64,000 bases of DNA, from NCBI GenBank assembly GCA_965207585.1, contig CBDBMT010000003.1:3100001-3164000 (forward strand), written 5' to 3'. Below are positions 42,408-51,123 of the stretch, in pieces. Source of the stretch: Bin87 sp965207585 (GTDB taxonomy: Bacteria; Chloroflexota; Dehalococcoidia; Lucifugimonadales; UBA3495). Made by a program: the position numbers and the translations under genes. Position 1 is the first letter of the stretch. Every line of letters starts with the position of its first letter. Below the pieces are notes generated by a model that was not told the origin of the DNA, searched no databases, and saw only the letters and a program-made list of their open reading frames with translations.

Positions 42408-43286
42408 TCAACCGGTCTGCGCTTCAATGGCCGCAGCCTGAGCCAGCAAGTTTTGCGCGCGTTTCACCACCGGCACGTCCACCATCCGCCCGTCTATCGA
42501 AAGCGAGCCCCTTCCGGCCGCCTCCGCTTCGTCCCATGCTTCCACCACCCGGCGCGCGTACGCCACGTCTGAGGGGTCGGGCGAAAACGTCTCGTTGATG
42601 ATGTCTATCTGCGCGGGATGGATCGCGAACTTGCCCGTATACCCCATGCGGCGGGCCGCTCCGGCGTCGGTCCTCAGCCCGTCGGGATCCCGGAACCCCA
42701 CGAATGGGCCGTCCAGCCCGGCTACTCCGGCGGCACGGGCCGCCACGGCCACTGACGACCGCGCGAAGTAGCACTCCTCGCCGAAGTCGCTGCGGGTTAT
42801 CCCCATGTCGTTGGTGTAGTCCTCGCCCCCGAACGCGATGCCCACGATCCGCTGGGAAGCCCGCGCCATCTCGTAGACGTGGACGATGGCCATCGCAGTC
42901 TCTATCCACGGGACCACCTTGATGCTGCCGGTCTCCATGCGGGCCTTGATTTCCAGCGGCGTCAGCAGTTGGTCGACCTGCCGCAAATCCCAGGCCGTGT
43001 TTCCCTTGCCGATGCTGATGCCGGCCAGATCCGGACATATTACGGCGGACAACTCGCCTGACGCCAGCCCGGTGTCCAGAGCGTTGATCCGCACCATCAC
43101 TCGCTTGCCGGCCGCCGCAAGACGAGGGACCCATTCCGTGGCCAGCTCGCACGCTGCGGCCTTTTCGCCGGGCGGCACCGAGTCTTCCAAGTCCACCATG
43201 ATGATGTCGGCGCCGAATCCCAAGGCCCGCTCCAGCATGTTGGAGCGGTTGCCGGGGACAAACACGAGGCTGCGGAGCAACTGCAC
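42408..43286 (-). CDS. CitE-like CoA-ester lyase (HpcH/HpaI superfamily)
   Basis: 292-residue TIM-barrel lyase related to the citrate lyase beta subunit, malyl-CoA lyase and citramalyl-CoA lyase. R-S-L-V-F-V-P-G-N-R opens it. M-V-D-L-E-D-S-V-P carries the metal-binding acid, then V-R-I-N, W-I-E-T-A and F-G-G-E-D-Y-T follow, with G-K-F-A-I-H-P-A-Q near the end. It probably cleaves or forms a malyl- or citramalyl-type CoA ester, fitting the acyl-CoA metabolism elsewhere. GTG start at 43286 with GGAGG nine bases upstream. Adjacent to folB by chance or shared transcription only. Confidence 0.9.
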   Translation of the reverse strand: MQLLRSLVFVPGNRSNMLERALGFGADIIMVDLEDSVPPGEKAAACELATEWVPRLAAAGKRVMVRINALDTGLASGELSAVICPDLAGISIGKGNTAWDLRQVDQLLTPLEIKARMETGSIKVVPWIETAMAIVHVYEMARASQRIVGIAFGGEDYTNDMGITRSDFGEECYFARSSVAVAARAAGVAGLDGPFVGFRDPDGLRTDAGAARRMGYTGKFAIHPAQIDIINETFSPDPSDVAYARRVVEAWDEAEAAGRGSLSIDGRMVDVPVVKRAQNLLAQAAAIEAQTG

Positions 43287-43348
43287 GTCGAAGATCCTCC
43301 CTGTGGGGTTGGTTCGCGGTCAGGTGGAGCGACACCAGCGTTTTCGCA

Positions 43349-46144
43349 TCAGAAATCGCCCCAGGAATAGCCCGACTTGACGTCCACTTTGAGCGTCACG
43401 TCGAGATCCATGGCGGCCGGCATCTCGTCCATCACCAGCTTGGTCATCACGTCCATCTCATCGTCCGGCACTTCGAACACCAACTCGTCGTGCACCTGCA
43501 AGATCATGCTGGAGCGCATCTGCTCGTTGATCATTCGAGCGCGAACGTTGATCATGGCTATCTTCATGATGTCGGCCGCCGTACCCTGGATCGGCATGTT
43601 GATCGCCATGCGTTCGGCGGCAGCCCGGGTATTGTGATTCGTGGACTGTATGTCCGGGAGATACCGCCGGCGTCCCAGGAGCGTTTCGGCGTACATCACG
43701 TTCCGCGTGCGTTCTTTCACGGATTCCAGGTAACCGTTGATGCCCGGGTACCGCGAGAGGTAAGTCTCTATGAAATGCCGCCCCTCTTCCCGGCTGAACC
43801 CGGTCTGTTGCGAAATTCCGTAGGGGCCCAAACCGTAAATCACGCCGAAGTTGAGCACCTTGGCGATCCGGCGTTGTTCTGCGTCCACGTCGTTGACAGG
43901 CACGTCGAACATCTGGCTCGCGGTCGCCGCGTGAATGTCCTCTCCTCCGCGGAAAGCTTCCAGCAGCGAGGGGTCTTGCGACATGTGGGCCAGCACCCGC
44001 AGCTCGATCTGGGAATAGTCTGCGGACAGCAACTGGCAGCCGGAATCGGCCACAAAGGCCCTTCGCACCTGGCGACCTAATTCGGTTCGCACCGGTATGT
44101 TTTGCAGGTTCGGATCGCTGCTGCTGACCCGGCCCGTAGCCGACCCGGTCTGGTGATACGACGTGTGGATCCGCCCCGTGGCCGGGTTCACCATCTCCGG
44201 CAGGGCATCAACGTATGTCGACTTCAGTTTCGATACCTGGCGGTAGTCGAGGATCTTGTCCACTGCCGGATGCAGGCCCTTCAGGGCCTCGAGACTGTTG
44301 GCGTCTGTGGAGTAGCCGGATCGCGTTCGCCGCGACTTGGGCAAACCCAGCTCGCCAAACAGCAGGTCGCTCAGCTGTTTTGGGGAGTTGATGTTGACGC
44401 TGTGGCCAATGGACTCGAACAGTTCCGTCTGGATTTGCTCCAATTGTTCGTGCAGGTCGCGGGACATCTCGTGCAGGATGCCGGCGTCCAGCCGGACGCC
44501 CGCCCGCTGCATTTCAACCAGCACTGGCACCAGCGGCAGCTCCACATCAGCGAATAGGTCGCCCAGACCCTGAGCTTCCAGTGGCGACTCGAAGTGTCGG
44601 CGCAATCGCAGGGTGTAATCGGCATCGGCCGCCGCGTAGGGAGCGCCGTCGGAAATCTCAACTTCGTTGAAAGTTTTCTGCCGGGCCCCCTTGCCGATCA
44701 GGTCGGTGATCTCGGTCATCTCTCGACCCAAAATGGACAGAGCCAGCGGCTTCAAACCTAGCCGGTTGTTGCCCAGCAGATGGGCGGCGATCATGGTGTC
44801 GTGGTCCACCACCCGGTACGGGTCCACGCCGTAGTTGCTCAGCAGGGTCAGGTCGTAGTTGGCGTTGTGCGCCGACCGCTTCAGGCCCTCCGCAGTGAAC
44901 AGCGGCCGCACCGCCGCCATCGCATCCTCCAGGGGCAGTTGACGGCCGCCATGGTGCCCCACCGGCACGTACCAGGCCGTTCCGCCATCTACGGCGAAAC
45001 TCAGGCCGGCCAGCTCCGCGGCCATTGGATCGGTGCTGCTGGCCTCGGTGTCAAAGGCGAAAGAGCCGGCCTCCTGGATGGTGGTGATCATCGCGTCCAG
45101 CGCTTCCCGTGTATCGACGACTTGGTAATCGTAATCCGTTGTCTCGTCCGAATCGGTCGGAACCGAGGCCGGAGAGCGGTCAGCATTTTCCGAGGCGGTG
45201 GCCCACGGCGCATCGGGCGAGGGCACTCGTCCTACAATGCTGTGGAACTCCAGCGCGGTCATCAGCGCGACCACTTCGGCCCGCTCGTAGTCGCCGAACT
45301 TGCAGGCTTCGAGGTCCAATGTAGTGGGAGCATCGCATTTGATGGTCGTCAAAAAGCGATACTCGAAAGCCTCGTCCCGGTTCGCCGCCAGGTTGTTCTG
45401 CACCCGTTTCTGGGTAATCTCCTCCAGATGCTCGTAAATGCCCTCCAGGGTGCTGTAGTTGCTCAACAACGTGGTTGCCGTCTTATCGCCGACGCCGGGC
45501 ACGCCTGGGATGTTGTCGGATTTGTCGCCAACCAGGGCCTTGTAGTCCGGCTGCTGTTCGGCGGTCAGCCCGCCGTATCGCGCCGCCAGTTCCTCTTCAT
45601 CCACAATCCGGCGGTCGCGCTCGCTGCTGGCCAGGTCGACCCGAACCATCGGAGATATGAGCTGGAAGGTATCCCGGTCGCCCGTGAGGATCACCGTGGG
45701 CACGTGGGCTGCCTCGGCCTGGCGACTCAACGTACCTATGATGTCGTCGGCCTCGTACCCCGGCAGTTCGTAAATCGGCACGGCGAAAGTCGCCATCAGC
45801 TCTTTCACGCGGTCGAACTGTCCGCGCAGTTCCGGCGGGGTGGGCGGTCGCTGCGCCTTGTATTCCGGGAAACGTTCGTGCCGGAAGGTAGGGCTCGGCG
45901 TGTCAAAAGCGACGGTGACGTGGCTGGGCTGCCACTCGTTCAGCGCGCGGATGAAAACGCTGGCGAACCCGTAAACGCCGGTGACATCCTCGCCGGTGGT
46001 CGAAACGGTGAGGTTGCGGCTGGCGCTTATGGCTCGGAAAGAGCGATGCACCATTGCGTGTCCATCGATCAATAGCAGCAGTGGAGACCTCTGATCGCTG
46101 GCGGCAAAGGTCATCTCCATGGACATCTGGTTGGCGCTGGACAT
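43349..46144 (-). CDS. polA: DNA polymerase I
   Basis: 931-residue repair and Okazaki-processing polymerase with all three domains. The 5' nuclease (about 1-290) has L-L-I-D-G-H-A and Y-E-A-D-D-I-I-G. The 3'-5' exonuclease keeps its acids (F-D-T-E, N-A-N-Y-D, Y-A-A-A-D-A-D), so proofreading should work. The polymerase domain has D-Y-S-Q-I-E-L-R and V-H-D-E. The ATG at 46144 has GGAGA upstream; an in-frame upstream start would add 22 residues without homology. It is transcribed divergently from the FmdB genes. Confidence 0.96.
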   Translation of the reverse strand: MSSANQMSMEMTFAASDQRSPLLLLIDGHAMVHRSFRAISASRNLTVSTTGEDVTGVYGFASVFIRALNEWQPSHVTVAFDTPSPTFRHERFPEYKAQRPPTPPELRGQFDRVKELMATFAVPIYELPGYEADDIIGTLSRQAEAAHVPTVILTGDRDTFQLISPMVRVDLASSERDRRIVDEEELAARYGGLTAEQQPDYKALVGDKSDNIPGVPGVGDKTATTLLSNYSTLEGIYEHLEEITQKRVQNNLAANRDEAFEYRFLTTIKCDAPTTLDLEACKFGDYERAEVVALMTALEFHSIVGRVPSPDAPWATASENADRSPASVPTDSDETTDYDYQVVDTREALDAMITTIQEAGSFAFDTEASSTDPMAAELAGLSFAVDGGTAWYVPVGHHGGRQLPLEDAMAAVRPLFTAEGLKRSAHNANYDLTLLSNYGVDPYRVVDHDTMIAAHLLGNNRLGLKPLALSILGREMTEITDLIGKGARQKTFNEVEISDGAPYAAADADYTLRLRRHFESPLEAQGLGDLFADVELPLVPVLVEMQRAGVRLDAGILHEMSRDLHEQLEQIQTELFESIGHSVNINSPKQLSDLLFGELGLPKSRRTRSGYSTDANSLEALKGLHPAVDKILDYRQVSKLKSTYVDALPEMVNPATGRIHTSYHQTGSATGRVSSSDPNLQNIPVRTELGRQVRRAFVADSGCQLLSADYSQIELRVLAHMSQDPSLLEAFRGGEDIHAATASQMFDVPVNDVDAEQRRIAKVLNFGVIYGLGPYGISQQTGFSREEGRHFIETYLSRYPGINGYLESVKERTRNVMYAETLLGRRRYLPDIQSTNHNTRAAAERMAINMPIQGTAADIMKIAMINVRARMINEQMRSSMILQVHDELVFEVPDDEMDVMTKLVMDEMPAAMDLDVTLKVDVKSGYSWGDF

Positions 46145-46257
46145 TGGGGGTCTCCGTGCGCGGATGAGGCGGTCGCAAGCCGTGGCTGCGATGATGGCCG
46201 CATTATACATGAGGCAGCGCGGAGCACGTTCCTGCCCTATGCTACAATGCCCGTGTT

Positions 46258-46575
46258 ATGCCCGTTTATGAATACCGATGCAACGGCTGTGGCGAGCGGC
46301 AATCGCGCTTGATATTCAGCTGGACACCGTCCGATTCCCTCACCTGCGATAGCTGCGACGGAATCGACCTGACCCGACTGGTGTCCGGGTTCTCCTTCCA
46401 CCGCTCCTGGGGCGAGAGCCTCAACTGGATGCCTGACAACGCTGCCGCGGACCTGGACAACAGCCACATTAGCAGCATCGACTCGCACATGGGTCGCATG
46501 GGCGAGGCAATGGGCGGGCAAGTTACCCCGGAGTTCCACGAGCACCGGCACGAGATTACCCATCCCGATCCCTGA
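46258..46575 (+). CDS. FmdB-family zinc-ribbon protein (first of two)
   Basis: 105 residues. M-P-V-Y-E-Y-R-C-N-G-C-G is the FmdB opening, and C-D-S-C lies near residue 35, making a four-Cys zinc ribbon. The C-terminal half is polar and His/Met-rich with no family match. FmdB proteins were named as putative regulators near formamidase/amidase genes, but their role is unproven. A second, different copy follows 60 bases downstream. Confidence 0.82.
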   Translation: MPVYEYRCNGCGERQSRLIFSWTPSDSLTCDSCDGIDLTRLVSGFSFHRSWGESLNWMPDNAAADLDNSHISSIDSHMGRMGEAMGGQVTPEFHEHRHEITHPDP

Positions 46576-46635
46576 GCGGCAATCGGTCGTTCCGACGACA
46601 TTCGCCACCTTCAGCCCCATTTGACCGCGACAATT

Positions 46636-46971
46636 ATGCCGATCTACGAGTACCGCTGCCTCCAGTGCCGGCAAATCTCGTCAATCTTCGTCCGCTCGAT
46701 CAACTCGCCGTTGACGCCGGCATGTCAGACTTGCGGGAGCGACGACCTGCAACGGCGCATGTCCACCTTTGCCATGGGTAAAACCACCGGCGAGGTGCAT
46801 AATGCGCACCCCACGGGCAGCAATTCGCGGGATTACTACAGTGACCCTCGCAACATCGGACGCCACGTGGAAGAGTCTTTCGCTCGCCACGGCGTCGACA
46901 TGCCTGATTCTGTCCGCGAATCTATAGATTCCGCTCGCAGTGGCGAGCCCCCCAAAGGATTGGACTTGTGA
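46636..46971 (+). CDS. FmdB-family zinc-ribbon protein (second of two)
   Basis: 111 residues beginning M-P-I-Y-E-Y-R-C-L-Q-C and later C-Q-T-C-G, a typical FmdB zinc ribbon. The C-terminal part is rich in Ser, Arg and Asp. The ATG at 46636 is preferred over an upstream TTG because family members start at this Met. Its end overlaps the ThiE start by 4 bases, so the two are translationally coupled. Confidence 0.82.
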   Translation: MPIYEYRCLQCRQISSIFVRSINSPLTPACQTCGSDDLQRRMSTFAMGKTTGEVHNAHPTGSNSRDYYSDPRNIGRHVEESFARHGVDMPDSVRESIDSARSGEPPKGLDL

Positions 46972-47945
46972 CGGACCAGGAACGCAATTCCCCACCCGAT
47001 CTGTTAACGGCCCTTGTCGCCTGTCTGGACGGCATTGTGGCGTCCGACGCGCTCCCCGAAGGTTTGATGCGCGGTGAAATCGGCTGGTTGGGCGACGGTC
47101 TCAGCGATCCCGGCCGGGCATCCACCGCGCCATTTGCTGTCGAGAATCGCCACCAGGCGCTGGAAATGGCGGACGCTGCTCGTGGCTTGTTGGACGTTTT
47201 GGACGCAACCCAGGGAATCCCTGCCGATGGGTCGTTGCAGTTGCGCCGTGCCCTTGACGACGCCGTCGCGCGGATTGGCGCCGCCATGCGACGGGATCAG
47301 GCGGGCCGGATCCGCGGCCTCTACGTCATCGTAGATCCCGAAGTGACGGGCGGCCGGGACCCGATGGAAATCGCCCGCGCCGCCATCAACGGCGGGGCCC
47401 GCATGTTGCAGCTGCGTGACAAACTGCGCGACAAGGGGGAGCAATTGCCCCTTGGAGCGGCTTTGCGCGACCTGTGCGCCGCCAACAACGCCTTGCTGAT
47501 CATCAACGACCACGCGGATTTGGCCGCCGCGCTGGGTCCGGAGCATGTGGGCTTGCACGTTGGACAAACTGATCTCCCCGTTGCAGAGGCCAGGAAGATA
47601 CTGGGGGCTGGACAGGTATTGGGCCGCTCCAACCGCGAGATCGATCTGATCATCGAATCCCAGGAAATGGGCGCCGACCATGTCGCGTTCGGCGCGATGT
47701 ATACCACGACTACCAAGCAGGTGACGCGAGCGCCGCAGGGCCCGGAACGCTTGAAGCAGGCCCGCGCCGCCGCAAGCGTGCCCCTGGTGGCCATTGGCGG
47801 CATTACGGCGGAGAACGTCGCTCCGGTGGTGGAAGCCGGCGCTGACGCGATATGCGTCACCGCGGCGGTTGGCAGCGCCCCGGAACCAGAAGCCGCGGCG
47901 GCAGCGCTGACTGAAGCCATACGGGCGGCCGGTGGACGGGTTTAG
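46968..47945 (+). CDS. thiE: Thiamine-phosphate synthase with N-terminal extension
   Basis: 325 residues. From about 115 onward it is ThiE, which joins the pyrimidine and thiazole parts of thiamine: L-Y-V-I-V-D, L-Q-L-R-D-K, I-I-N-D-H-A-D-L-A (metal-binding Asp), H-V-G-Q-T-D-L, and the C-terminal A-I-G-G-I. The first 110 residues are a helical, acidic segment of unknown role, making the protein about 110 longer than normal. The phosphate-binding loop usually seen as G-V-S-x-H reads G-R-S-N-R-E. GTG start overlaps the FmdB gene by 4 bases. ThiD is at 57.5 kb. Confidence 0.9.
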   Translation: MTDQERNSPPDLLTALVACLDGIVASDALPEGLMRGEIGWLGDGLSDPGRASTAPFAVENRHQALEMADAARGLLDVLDATQGIPADGSLQLRRALDDAVARIGAAMRRDQAGRIRGLYVIVDPEVTGGRDPMEIARAAINGGARMLQLRDKLRDKGEQLPLGAALRDLCAANNALLIINDHADLAAALGPEHVGLHVGQTDLPVAEARKILGAGQVLGRSNREIDLIIESQEMGADHVAFGAMYTTTTKQVTRAPQGPERLKQARAAASVPLVAIGGITAENVAPVVEAGADAICVTAAVGSAPEPEAAAAALTEAIRAAGGRV

Positions 47946-47956
47946 CGGGAACTGTC

Positions 47957-48589
47957 ATGCCCACTCGCTATGGTCCACATCTGACCGCTCTTTCCAACAA
48001 GGCGGTTGAAGAACTCACCGCCAGGCACCGCGCTCGGGAGCAGGCTCTCGGTGTGTCCCGGCAGGTTATCAGGAACTCGGCCAACGCCATCCGCGCCGTG
48101 CATCGGAACGATTTCGAAGAAGCGCGCCGCCTGATCGACGAGGCGGCGAACCGGCTGGACGAGACGCGGAGCATTCGCGTCGACAACCCGGAGATTTACT
48201 ACGCCGGGTTTTTGTCCGACGCGCGCAAGGAATTCACCGAGGCGAACATAACGTTAGCGGTGATTTCCGGGGCCGAAATACCCGACGCCGAGTCCCTCAA
48301 CATGGATCCGCCGGCCTACCTGAACGGCATGGCGGAGGTGATCGGCGAGCTGCGGCGTTACATCCTGGACGCTCTGCGCCGCGATGATACCTCCCGGTGC
48401 GAAGAGCTGATGGAGTTGATGGATGAGATTTACGGTATCCTGGTTACCGTCGATTTCCCTGAAGCTGTCACCGGAGGCCTGCGCCACAGCACGGACGCCA
48501 TGCGTGGCGTCCTGGAGCGCACCCGGGGCGATCTGACGATTTCCCTTCAGCAGCGTCGTTTGGAACGTCGCCTGGAGGGGCTGACCTAG
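47957..48589 (+). CDS. Translin-family nucleic-acid-binding protein
   Basis: 210 residues, all helical, matching the translin/TRAX fold: R-A-I-R-A-V-H-R-N-D-F-E-E-A near the N-terminus, P-E-I-Y-Y-A-G-F-L-S-D-A-R-K-E-F-T-E-A in the middle, then V-I-G-E-L-R-R, M-D-E-I-Y-G-I-L and R-T-R-G-D-L-T near the end. Eukaryotic translin binds RNA and DNA and, with TRAX, cuts passenger RNAs; bacterial and archaeal members are little studied. The TRAX-type acidic catalytic cluster cannot be confirmed by eye. It lies 11 bases after thiE. Confidence 0.78.
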   Translation: MPTRYGPHLTALSNKAVEELTARHRAREQALGVSRQVIRNSANAIRAVHRNDFEEARRLIDEAANRLDETRSIRVDNPEIYYAGFLSDARKEFTEANITLAVISGAEIPDAESLNMDPPAYLNGMAEVIGELRRYILDALRRDDTSRCEELMELMDEIYGILVTVDFPEAVTGGLRHSTDAMRGVLERTRGDLTISLQQRRLERRLEGLT

Positions 48590-48674
48590 CCGGTCAGTCT
48601 TCGAGCGGAAGGCGAGACTCCAACGACATGTTCCGGACCCGCCAGTTTACTCTGACCGGACGTCCAGTTCGGCC

Positions 48675-49391
48675 GTGATTACCGCTCGCTGGCGCAATGT
48701 GGCGGTCCTTTCCTGGCCGACTGGCGATGATCTTCTGGCGCCTTTTCTGCCGACCGGTTTATCTTTGGATCGCTGGAATGGCAAGGCTTACGTCAGTCTG
48801 GTATGCCTGCTCATGGAAAACATGAGGTTCGCGGGATTGCCGGCTCTGCCGCGAAAATTCGCGGAGATCAACGTCAGGTTTTACGTGCGGCCTGCCGACC
48901 CACGCGACGACCGCACAGGCGTGGTGTTTCTGAAGCAAATGGTTTCAAATCGTTGCGTCGCCCTTGCCGGCCGCCGCCTGTTCCGGGAACCGATGCTCGC
49001 TGCTGCAGTGTCCCACGACTCCAAACTGGCGGACCCGGTCGACGAGCCAGTCACGCGACGTCTGCGCTACCGATGGCGAAACCGCGGCCGCGCCGAAGAA
49101 TTGAGCATCACCGGCCGCGACGAGACTTACTATGCGGAACCGGACTCGTTGGATGAGTTCCTCACCGCACGCTACTGGGGCTATAACCGGCAATCCGGCG
49201 GTGCTGCGCGAGCGTACCGAATTTCCAGAGACCCGTGGCCGCTGGTCCCGGTGGTTGAGCATGACTTGGAATGCGACGCTGAAGCTCTTTGCGGTTCCGA
49301 GTTCGCAGACGTCATGGCCCGCCCGCCGGTCTCCATCCTGTTGGCCCTGGGCTCCGATGCCCGTGTGCATTGGCCCGCAAAGTTGAGATAA
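48675..49391 (+). CDS. DUF2071/YqjF-family protein
   Basis: 238 residues. L-A-P-F-L-P-T-G-L-S-L-D, G-K-A-Y-V-S-L-V and L-P-A-L-P-R-K-F-A-E-I-N-V-R-F-Y-V match the DUF2071 (YqjF-like) family, whose fold resembles acetoacetate decarboxylase. No activity is established. Start is GTG at 48675; no strong ribosome site. It precedes the two-gene selenoprotein unit by 73 bases and need not be part of it. Confidence 0.8.
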   Translation: MITARWRNVAVLSWPTGDDLLAPFLPTGLSLDRWNGKAYVSLVCLLMENMRFAGLPALPRKFAEINVRFYVRPADPRDDRTGVVFLKQMVSNRCVALAGRRLFREPMLAAAVSHDSKLADPVDEPVTRRLRYRWRNRGRAEELSITGRDETYYAEPDSLDEFLTARYWGYNRQSGGAARAYRISRDPWPLVPVVEHDLECDAEALCGSEFADVMARPPVSILLALGSDARVHWPAKLR

Positions 49392-49464
49392 ATGATTGAC
49401 GATTGTTAGAATGCTCTGTCGCCGGCCGTTCTCACCAAGCTTGGACCGGCCAGGTAGGAATTGA

Positions 49465-50502
49465 GTGGTTGAAGCAGCGCCGCGAGCGGCCGTACATACG
49501 ATCCCCGATTCCCTGGATGCAATCGAAGAGTGCTACCGGCGTGGTTGGACCGATGGCCTGCCGGTGATACCTCCGACTGCCGACCGCGTCGGGGCGATGC
49601 TGGAAGCAGTTGGCCTGGAGCCGGACCATGTTCTAGGCGAGGTTCCGGTGCGGCGCAGGAGCCTGACCGCCGAGCAGGCCGCAGCCAACGCGGTGATGGC
49701 GGGCTGTTTGCCATCTTATTTCCCCGTTGTTCTGGCGACAATGCGGGTGCTGTTCGAACACGACCCCAATTGCATCCATGAAGTTTCGGCGGTCACCAAT
49801 TCCACCGGCTTGCTGGTGGCGGTCAATGGTCCAATCCGGCGCCAGATCGACTTAAACTGCACCGACAACCTGTTCAGTCCCGGCAATCGTGCCAACTCCA
49901 CCATCGGGCGGGCGTTGCGGTTGATCCTGATCAACGTGTTTGAACAGCGGCCCGGCGTGTTGGATCGCGGCTGCATGGGCAGCTTGACCAAGTTTGGCGT
50001 GGTCATCGGCGAAGATGAGGAGAACAGCCCGTGGGAACCGTTCCACGTCAGCCAGGGGTATTCTGCTGAACAATCCACGGTGACCGTCGCGACCATCCAG
50101 GACCCCTCCATGCACAGCAACCGCTACGGAACCACCGCCGAGAGCCTTCTGGACTCCATCGCCGATGGCATGGCCTCGCACGGGTTGGCCGCCTACTTCG
50201 GGCGGAACATAAAATGGGTCTGGGTGATCGGCTACTGGCACTCCGAGCTGCTGAGCCGCTTCGGCTGGACCCGCCCCGATATGCAACAGTACCTGTACGA
50301 GCGCGCGTGGCGGTCTACCGGGGAATTGAAGAGGCTCGGCATGGTGCACGGCGCCGTACAGCCGGGGGATGACGATCTGCGGCGCATGAGTGTAGACGGA
50401 CCCGAAGACATTCTGATATTCAAGGCCGGTGGCGACAGCGGCATGTACAGCGAACTGATCATGAACTACTACGGTGTGCCCGCAGTAACCACGGTGATTT
50501 AG
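49465..50502 (+). CDS. Unrecognised protein paired with the selenoprotein gene
   Basis: 345 residues; I do not recognise a named family. Seen: R-G-W-T-D-G-L-P-V-I-P-P-T near the N-terminus, V-T-N-S-T-G-L-L-V-A-V-N-G-P-I in the middle, N-R-A-N-S-T-I-G-R-A-L-R-L-I-L-I-N-V and M-G-S-L-T-K-F-G near 180, and K-A-G-G-D-S-G-M-Y-S near the end. No signal peptide, clear membrane segment or cysteine motif (few Cys). Start is GTG at 49465 with AGGA upstream. Its stop is 32 bases before the selenoprotein ATG in the same direction, so the two are probably one transcript and may act together. Confidence 0.8.
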   Translation: MVEAAPRAAVHTIPDSLDAIEECYRRGWTDGLPVIPPTADRVGAMLEAVGLEPDHVLGEVPVRRRSLTAEQAAANAVMAGCLPSYFPVVLATMRVLFEHDPNCIHEVSAVTNSTGLLVAVNGPIRRQIDLNCTDNLFSPGNRANSTIGRALRLILINVFEQRPGVLDRGCMGSLTKFGVVIGEDEENSPWEPFHVSQGYSAEQSTVTVATIQDPSMHSNRYGTTAESLLDSIADGMASHGLAAYFGRNIKWVWVIGYWHSELLSRFGWTRPDMQQYLYERAWRSTGELKRLGMVHGAVQPGDDDLRRMSVDGPEDILIFKAGGDSGMYSELIMNYYGVPAVTTVI

Positions 50503-50534
50503 CGTCAGTGCACCGAATCCGTAAAGGAGTTTTC

Positions 50535-51107
50535 ATGGCCTCTCAAGCAATTCCCACCGTGCAGTTGATCGACCCCACCGGATTTGATCCCGGAGAGGAA
50601 TCAATGATCATGGCGGCCCGTCCCATCGACCTGCGTGGCGGACGACTGGGCCTGCTCGACAATTCCAAGGCCAATGCGGACGCGATCCTCTGGTCCATCG
50701 CCAACGCCCTGAACGAAGAGTTCGAGTTTGCCGACATCTTCTATGCGCGCAAGCACAGCTCGTCGCTTCCGCCCCATCCTGAGGTCCTGGCCGACCTCCA
50801 TCGCAATGCAGATTTCGTCATCGCCGGTGTCGGGGATTGAGGGGGCTGCTCGTCGGGCAGTTTGCACGACGGAATTACGTTGGAACGCCAGGGCATCCCG
50901 GCAGCGACAATCATCACCACCGTGTTCGCCAACACCGCCCGCGCGTATACGCGCCTCATGGGCGTGCCGAACTTCCCGTATCTCATGTGCGCCCATCCTA
51001 TCGGCAGGGCCACCAGCGAGGAGCTGCAGTCGCGTGCCCGCCTGCTCACCCCGGCGGTGCGCCACCTGCTGATCAACGGGGAACTGGCGGGACCTCAAAC
51101 CGCATGA
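50535..51107 (+). CDS. UGSC-family selenoprotein (in-frame UGA read as selenocysteine)
   Basis: 190 codons from ATG 50535 (AAAGGAG just upstream) to TGA 51105-51107, interrupted by an in-frame TGA at 50838-50840 (codon 102). Reading the TGA as Sec gives V-G-D-U-G-G-C-S-S-G-S-L-H-D-G-I-T-L-E, with a cysteine three residues later (Cys105). This matches what I know of the UGSC family, named for a U-G-S-C motif; here the third residue is Gly. Both halves look like one protein with normal codon use on both sides of the TGA. A U-x-x-C pair suggests a thiol/selenol redox site. A candidate SECIS lies at 50851-50871. Ordinary annotation would truncate this gene at codon 101 or call it a pseudogene. 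Confidence 0.8.
50851..50871 (+). promoter_or_regulatory. Candidate bacterial SECIS stem-loop
   Basis: CGTCG (50851-50855) pairs with CGACG (50867-50871). After a G/A mismatch, GC (50857-50858) pairs with GC (50864-50865), leaving an apical loop AGTTT. The loop starts 19 bases after the UGA and has G in its second position. This fits the loose bacterial SECIS pattern as I know it (short stem, about 16-37 bases downstream, G in the first two loop positions). It lies wholly within the coding sequence, as in bacteria. Confidence 0.6.
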
Positions 51108-51123
51108 TCCTGCGGAGTTGAAC

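Noticed and set aside
50508..50840. A 110-codon gene ending at the TGA of 50838, i.e. a truncated protein or pseudogene
   Set aside because: The frame continues without loss of coding character after the TGA, and a SECIS-like hairpin follows it.
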